A DNA stretch of 64,000 bases from positions 572,626-636,625 of the forward strand of contig NZ_JAFCKT010000003.1 of the NCBI RefSeq assembly GCF_018129985.1. Reading direction: 5' to 3'. The translations under genes and the position numbers were made by a program. Of the stretch, positions 63,917 to 64,000 are shown one piece after another (positions within the stretch are counted from its first letter, which is position 1; each line of letters opens with the position of its first letter). This stretch comes from Bradyrhizobium sp. SZCCT0148 (lineage in GTDB: Bacteria; Pseudomonadota; Alphaproteobacteria; Rhizobiales; Xanthobacteraceae). A model generated the notes under the pieces. The model did no database searches and was not told the origin of the DNA. It worked only from the letters and a program-made list of their open reading frames with translations.

Positions 63917-64000
63917 GGTTCTGTACCCAAACCCCTTGCGGGTGATGAGGCGGAGTGATTCAAGGCTTCCCAAAGGGAGGCTTTGATGGCTCGCTTCGAC
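63917..64000 (+). mobile_element. Possible left end of an IS5-family element
   Basis: GGTTCTGTACCCAAACC at 63917 follows CTA and resembles the terminal repeat of IS5-group elements, then after AGGGAGG an ATG at 63986 begins a frame MARFD that runs off the window, the common start of IS5 transposases. Only 15 bases of coding are visible, so the call rests on the end sequence and spacing. Confidence 0.4.

Overview
The window is chromosomal DNA from a GC-rich alphaproteobacterium of the Nitrobacteraceae, most probably Bradyrhizobium or a close relative. This rests on the strong GC bias at third codon positions, the gene families (lone RibH2 under an FMN riboswitch, Omp25-type porin, UvrB with a long disordered N-terminus, DUF992, DUF3617, NDUFAF7-like methyltransferase next to lgt and pgeF) and the dense set of intergenic palindromic repeats. 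I see no rRNA, tRNA, CRISPR array, phage or conjugation genes. Most of the window is ordinary core chromosome in short operons.

Layout. 1-4 kb (minus): uvrC, pgsA, moaD, moaE and a cut-off prmB, the last four overlapping or nearly so. 4-9 kb: Omp25-like porin with a strong terminator, cold shock protein, rlmJ, RNase T2 and small exported proteins. 9-13 kb: MarR regulator, OmpR-type response regulator and histidine kinase, divergent from ilvE. 13-20 kb: DUF2314 protein, hisS with a mosaic central segment, tautomerase, thioesterase, Gfo/Idh-SAF oxidoreductase, proC and a YbjN protein. 19.7-20.5 kb: FMN riboswitch and ribH2. 20.6-22.7 kb: PadR/DUF1700 pair divergent from a Tat-type serine hydrolase, with a repeated GGTACC element between them. 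22.7-26.7 kb: a coupled zinc-metallopeptidase/ATP-grasp pair of unknown role, prs and a lipoprotein. 26.8-30.3 kb (minus): lgt, NDUFAF7-like methyltransferase, pgeF and a dienelactone hydrolase. 30.5-35.2 kb: ubiK-like, rplY, pth, ychF and two coupled MaoC genes. 35-40.4 kb: small membrane and exported proteins, two SnoaL-like paralogues and a tandem pair of membrane paralogues. 40.5-47.4 kb: uvrB, small zinc-ribbon proteins, LysR/TSUP divergent pair and a GST. 47.5-50.7 kb: DUF1800/DUF1501 secretion-linked pair and an IsdG-type haem oxygenase. 50.7-54.5 kb (minus): aldo/keto reductase, GNAT, membrane PAS protein, two tiny membrane proteins and a GST. 55-64 kb (plus): aspartate aminotransferase, DUF992, an EF-G paralogue lacking the catalytic His, XRE/SulP pair, aroE, two tandem exported paralogues and what may be the left end of an IS5-family element.

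No complete, obviously new defence or biosynthetic system is visible. The best leads are the metallopeptidase/ATP-grasp pair, the tandem membrane paralogues near 40 kb, the altered EF-G, the XRE/SulP unit with a palindromic operator candidate beside a truncated repeat, and the recombinant-looking stretch inside hisS.
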